NCBI GenBank assembly: GCA_900893395.1
Contig: CAAHFI011434397.1
Coordinates: forward strand, 1 to 21,696
From: Euglena gracilis
Lineage: Eukaryota; Euglenozoa; Euglenophyceae; Euglenales; Euglenaceae
Direction of reading: 5' to 3'
Length of the DNA: 21,696 nt
Below the pieces are notes generated by a model. That model was given only the letters and a program-made list of their open reading frames with translations. It was not told the origin of the DNA and ran no database searches. Below are positions 18,200 to 21,696 of the stretch, in pieces. Position 1 is the stretch's first letter. Each line of letters starts with the position of its first letter. Made by a program: the position numbers and the translations under genes.

Positions 18200-20030
18200 T
18201 AAGGTAAAAGGAAGTAGGAGGGAAACAACAACCTCATCACGACAAGCACCTCAAGGGTCGACATCAGGCACACAACACCCTCCCCGCGACACCAACCGGC
18301 TCCACAACAAGAAACGCAACACCTACCCCAAAGAAAGCAACATCCACACCACGACACCGACCGGCTTTCAAGGCACCCAAGAAGCCTGACAGCCACGCGA
18401 CAGCCCGACAACAAGCGACCAGAAACCTGGCAGCCACTCCACGAGCAGCGTCCGCCACAAGAACCGTCATCCCCACCCCAACATCCCCACCATCGACATC
18501 TCTCACCAGAACGCTCCTCTAACCCGCTGCAGCCACCCCACGAGCATCAGCCGCAATAAGAACCGCATCTCCACCCCAGCATCTCCACCATCGACATTTC
18601 CCACCAGAATTTACATCCAACCGGACCCCGACTGAAGCCGCCGCCACTAGAACCGACACCATCATCCAAGCCGTATCCTCCCAACGACCACTCCCACCAG
18701 AACCTGCATCCTCACCGCAACGACCACCTAGACAGCAGCTAACCGACAAACCCGCATCATCAATCAACAGCGACATCTACTCCAAACGTCCACTAGAACC
18801 TTCATCTTCTCCGCGCGTCCACCATCGCCGCTTGCCGCCACGAGTACCGACTCAATCATCTAAACCCCCCCAAAAAATAAACCCGGGCCTCATTTTTGGG
18901 TCCGTTGCTAGAATCCTCCAGGGGGGGTCTTATTTTTTGGGGTGGTCTTATTTTGGATGTTTTCTTGACCGACCCGGGGCCGAAAACCCCGTCATTTTTC
19001 AGGTTCCCAAAAACACTAAAATTTTCCTTCGCGGCTTCGAGTAATTGACATTTACCATGTTTTTTTGCACTTCCAAAATCTGAGAACTTTTGAAACTTCA
19101 TCATTTTTGTCTATTGAAATTGGGGTTTTTGGTAATTTTTTCATGGAAATTTTCACCGTCGCTGGCGCTTCGCGCCGTCAAGGGTGTCTTTTTTTAGGGA
19201 GGGGTGTCTTATTTTAGATTTTTGCTCGATCGGCCAGCGGGGGTCTTATTTTTGCGTGGGTCTTATTTTGGTGGGGTCTTTTCTGGGGGGGGGGTTAAGC
19301 CAGATCCACACCAAAACCACAACTTCCCACGAGAAGTTTCATCCACATCACGACATCCGTCATCGCAGCCGCCTCCACGAGAACCGTCTTCGTCATTGCA
19401 GCGACAATCCACCCCAACATAATCACCCACCAGAAGCTTCATCTTCTTCGCGACACCCACCTTCGCGGCTGCCACGAGAACCGTCTCCATCATCTCAGCG
19501 ACACCCACTAACTTCATCGCCCACAGGAACCTTTATCTTCTCCGGAACATCCACAATCGCTACAACCTCCACGAGAACCGATTTCGTCATCTCAACAGCA
19601 TCCACATCACCACAACTCCCACCAGGACCGTCACCTGCATCACCACGACAGCTGCCTCTGGAACCTTCCTCAAAGCGACCTCCACATCAACGATATCACC
19701 TCCCGGAAACGTCATCTACTTCGCGACACCCACTGCCACTACAGCGCCACTCGACTGCCATAATCATCACAAGGAAACACCCCGCTACCTCTCCTGAAGG
19801 AACCTTCATATTCGTCTCAGCATCCACCTCAACAACAAACTCCACTGGAACCGACTTCTTCATCGCCGCAATCTCCACCAAACAACACCAACCACCAAGC
19901 GATTCCCAGCATCAAGCAGAACCGTCTAAAGAAGTATCAAAAGTAACATCAGCCACACGAAACACCGTATCCACATCAAACATCCAGCAACGTCGCCCAA
20001 GCCACATCCACATCGTGCCTCCAGACTCAG
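18200..20030 (+). repeat. 48/96-bp repeat tract of unit B, interrupted by a MITE
   Basis: Same degenerate repeat as 4380-5640, with the AGAACCGTCATC-type core. It is split by the insertion at 18864-19295. The right half keeps the TRTVIS-type and PREPSSSSQ-type codings. Confidence 0.65.
18864..19295. mobile_element. Non-autonomous DNA transposon (MITE), PIF/Harbinger-like
   Basis: A 432-bp insertion with clearly higher AT content than its surroundings. It is flanked by direct TAA repeats at 18861-18863 and 19296-19298. Unit A has the uninterrupted site with a single TAA at 4920-4922. The ends are imperfect inverted repeats: the left starts ACCCCCCC then AAAAAATAA; the right, read in reverse complement, starts ACCCCCCCCCC then AGAAAAGACC. 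GTCTTATTTT occurs five times in one orientation (18927, 18945, 19206, 19243, 19260), in two subterminal clusters. A short GGCGC-TTC-GCGCC hairpin lies at 19164-19176. A 3-bp TAA/TTA duplication is characteristic of PIF/Harbinger. There is no transposase, so it would depend on an enzyme supplied elsewhere. Confidence 0.78.
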
Positions 20031-20076
20031 TGACCACCAAAGCAAAAGCAGAGAGCACCAGCAGAGCCGCGGACGC

Positions 20077-20700
20077 GAGCTCTGGGCACTGGACCTGTTC
20101 TCCGGGACGGGCAGTGTTCGCACGGGCCCTCGAGGCACTGGGCTACCATGTCGTGAGTGTCGACTGGGACGCCCGGTTGCATCCGATGTAGTGGAGGACA
20201 TCCGGCGATGGGAGAACTGGCAGCAGTATTCCCCCGGTGACTTCGATCTGGTGGCAGCATCCCAACCATGCACCGAGTACTCATCGGGAATGACAAAGAG
20301 GCCGAGACGGTTGAGGCAAGCAGATGCGTTGGTGAGGAAGACGAGGGAGATCATCTAGTACCTCGCTCCGGCGAAGTGGTGGATCGAGAATCCCCGGCAC
20401 GGGCTGCTCCGCAGGAGGCGAGTAGTCCGAGGCCGGCCTTCGTTGACCTCGACTGCAGCATGTTTGAAGGCTTCGGCTACCGGAAGCCCACCCGGTTCTT
20501 GTTACCGAAGGAGATGACCAGGGACCTCACCAACGTGTTGTGCAGTGGCCGATGCAAATGCTCGTGCAAGGGGACAAAGGAAGACGGCGCCACAGGTTCC
20601 GCTGGGAGGCAGGTGCCCCACAGGGTGTCACGAGAGGAGGCGTACAGAATCCCAAGCGGCGTGATGGAGTACCTGTGCCAAGGCGCAGGACCAGAAACAG
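20077..20700 (+). pseudogene. C5-cytosine methyltransferase-like region of unit B (decayed)
   Basis: Counterpart of 5691-6310. Visible parts are the motif I segment ELWALDLFSGT near 20077, VVSVDWDA near 20150, the region around the catalytic motif near 20260, WWIENPRHGLL near 20380, and FGYRKPTRF near 20470-20500. REEAYRIPSGVMEYLCQGAG near 20630-20690 is well kept. Its presence in both units shows the domain is a stable part of the family and not a one-off capture. Decayed. Confidence 0.7.
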
Positions 20701-20817
20701 CGACCGAAGCAGAAGGAGCAGTACACAACAGCCAAGTGCAAAAGGTGCCATTAAGCCATGGCATGTGAAGCCGGGCTGCTTTCGAGTGGGAAGGATGCAA
20801 AGGAGAGGAGGCGGATG

Positions 20818-21200
20818 CCAGCTGCTATGGAAATGACCGTGGAAGCCAATGGTGAGTGCCGCCAAGCAAAAGCGCTCATCTGTCACTGCCGGAGGGACCC
20901 GCTGCCAGAAGCCTGCTTCTCGCAGTCCAGCAAGCCGCTGCTGCTCAAGACGGTGAGTGGCGAAGAGCTCAACGGACGGAAGAATGAGTCCACGCTCACT
21001 ATCCATCGAGGCGAGAACCGAAGAAGGCGTGTCAGTGGGCAACCAAAGGAGCCGCACCGTCACCGCGTACGACGGGGACATCAGCTGCGACCTCATCCTC
21101 GGATATCCGTTGTTGAAGGTTAATCGCCTCGACGCGCAGCCGTGGGAGATGCACTCCAGCTGCGTGATCCGCCACGGTGGGTGCTGTGGGCGCAGAATAA
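20818..21200 (+). pseudogene. Aspartic protease region of unit B (decayed)
   Basis: Counterpart of 6430-6835. The strand EMTVEANGECRQAKALI near 20830-20880 and CDLILGYPLLKVNRLDAQPW near 21088-21145 are readable. Decayed. Confidence 0.65.
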
Positions 21201-21696
21201 CAGCACCGTTCAAGGACAAGGAAGATCGACAGCAACGGTGGTCCCCCAGCAAGAGCCGCAACCACACCCAGCATCCTCAACCCAACATCCCTTGTAACCC
21301 CTGTCGGCAACACGACATCCAGAGGAAGAAGAACGTTTGAGAGAAGAAAGAAGAAGATGTGCAGGAGCAAATGCTGGAATTGTGAATAAGATGCGGATGT
21401 GCACCACCGGGGAGGTCAATTAAGCCGAGGAGGATGAAGGTGTGTTGTTGAGGAGATCCTCCGACAACGAGGCACTCCAGGAAGTAGCAAGGCACATCCT
21501 CCAATGCAGGGCGAGCAGGTGGAAATCAGAGGCGTGCTGCAGTCAGACGACGAGCATACAGATCCACTGGCACTCAAGCCGCGGCAAGAAATCCTGGATG
21601 AATACGCAGGACGCTCTTCCGTGAAAGTGTGTGGCCAAATCCTCCAGCAGGGGGACGCAAGGCAAGGCCGTGCTCAGGCTGAAGCCAAGTGCAGTG
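21201..21696 (+). pseudogene. pol: Protease-RT linker and start of the RT region of unit B
   Basis: Counterpart of about 6836-7338. The stretch includes the acidic linker and the segment ahead of the reverse-transcriptase core, and it is cut by the window end. Decayed; no catalytic RT motif lies inside the window. Confidence 0.55.

Larger units (their letters stand above)
14332..21696 (+). mobile_element. LTR retrotransposon unit B, same family, older and more decayed
   Basis: It follows the same order as unit A from leader to protease and matches unit A up to about position 7338, where the window ends. Reverse transcriptase core, RNase H, integrase and 3' LTR are outside the window. By eye it is roughly 90 per cent identical to unit A, with several tens of breaks, so it is older than the LTR pair around unit A suggests. 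It carries a MITE insertion at 18864-19295. It has no LTR of its own at the left: the LTR at 13696-14331 serves both units. Confidence 0.85.

Noticed and set aside
18927-19269. GTCTTATTTT words as a satellite or promoter elements
   Set aside because: They lie wholly inside the MITE borders and are best explained as its subterminal repeats.

Overview
The window is almost entirely retroelement sequence. Two units of one large Ty3/gypsy-type (chromovirus-like) LTR retrotransposon lie head to tail on the + strand. I see no independent host gene and no rRNA, tRNA or CRISPR array. The DNA is eukaryotic, GC-rich, and CpG is not obviously depleted. A Gly-Lys-rich Gag and a cytosine methyltransferase carried by a retroelement are compatible with a dinoflagellate or other alga. 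A TATA-like box, an initiator-Met-type primer site and a Harbinger-like MITE occur in many eukaryotes, so I leave the host open.

Unit A (1 to about 14331, left end outside the window) has this order: the 3' part of its 5' LTR (1-451, TATA-like box at 136); a primer-binding site (452-463); a gag region with coiled coil, capsid-like part, RRM-like part and Gly-Lys-rich basic tail (about 1130-4373); a 48/96-bp tandem repeat coding tract (4380-5640); a C5-cytosine DNA methyltransferase-like domain (5691-6310); aspartic protease; reverse transcriptase; RNase H; a Ser/Thr/Pro linker; integrase; and a C-terminal chromodomain (stop at about 10962). A very long 3' untranslated stretch (10963-13684), a polypurine tract (13685-13695) and the 3' LTR (13696 to about 14331) follow. 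Unit A is broken, with roughly a dozen breaks by eye. The visible parts of its two LTRs differ only by a few length changes, so it looks young.

Unit B (about 14332-21696, right end outside the window) repeats the same order from the gag leader to just before the reverse transcriptase. It is clearly more decayed, with several tens of breaks. Its repeat tract holds a 432-bp AT-richer MITE flanked by TAA duplications. The matching site in unit A is empty.

The most striking feature is in the 3' untranslated stretch of unit A. A 986-base segment (12144-13129) contains no T on the + strand. Since every stop codon contains a T and every reverse-complement stop contains an A, all six frames are open there by composition alone. 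Inside it is a seven-unit array of GC hairpins separated by A10-13 tracts. As a whole the element combines a DNA-methylation writer (methyltransferase) with a likely chromatin reader (chromodomain), plus an RRM-like module in Gag.
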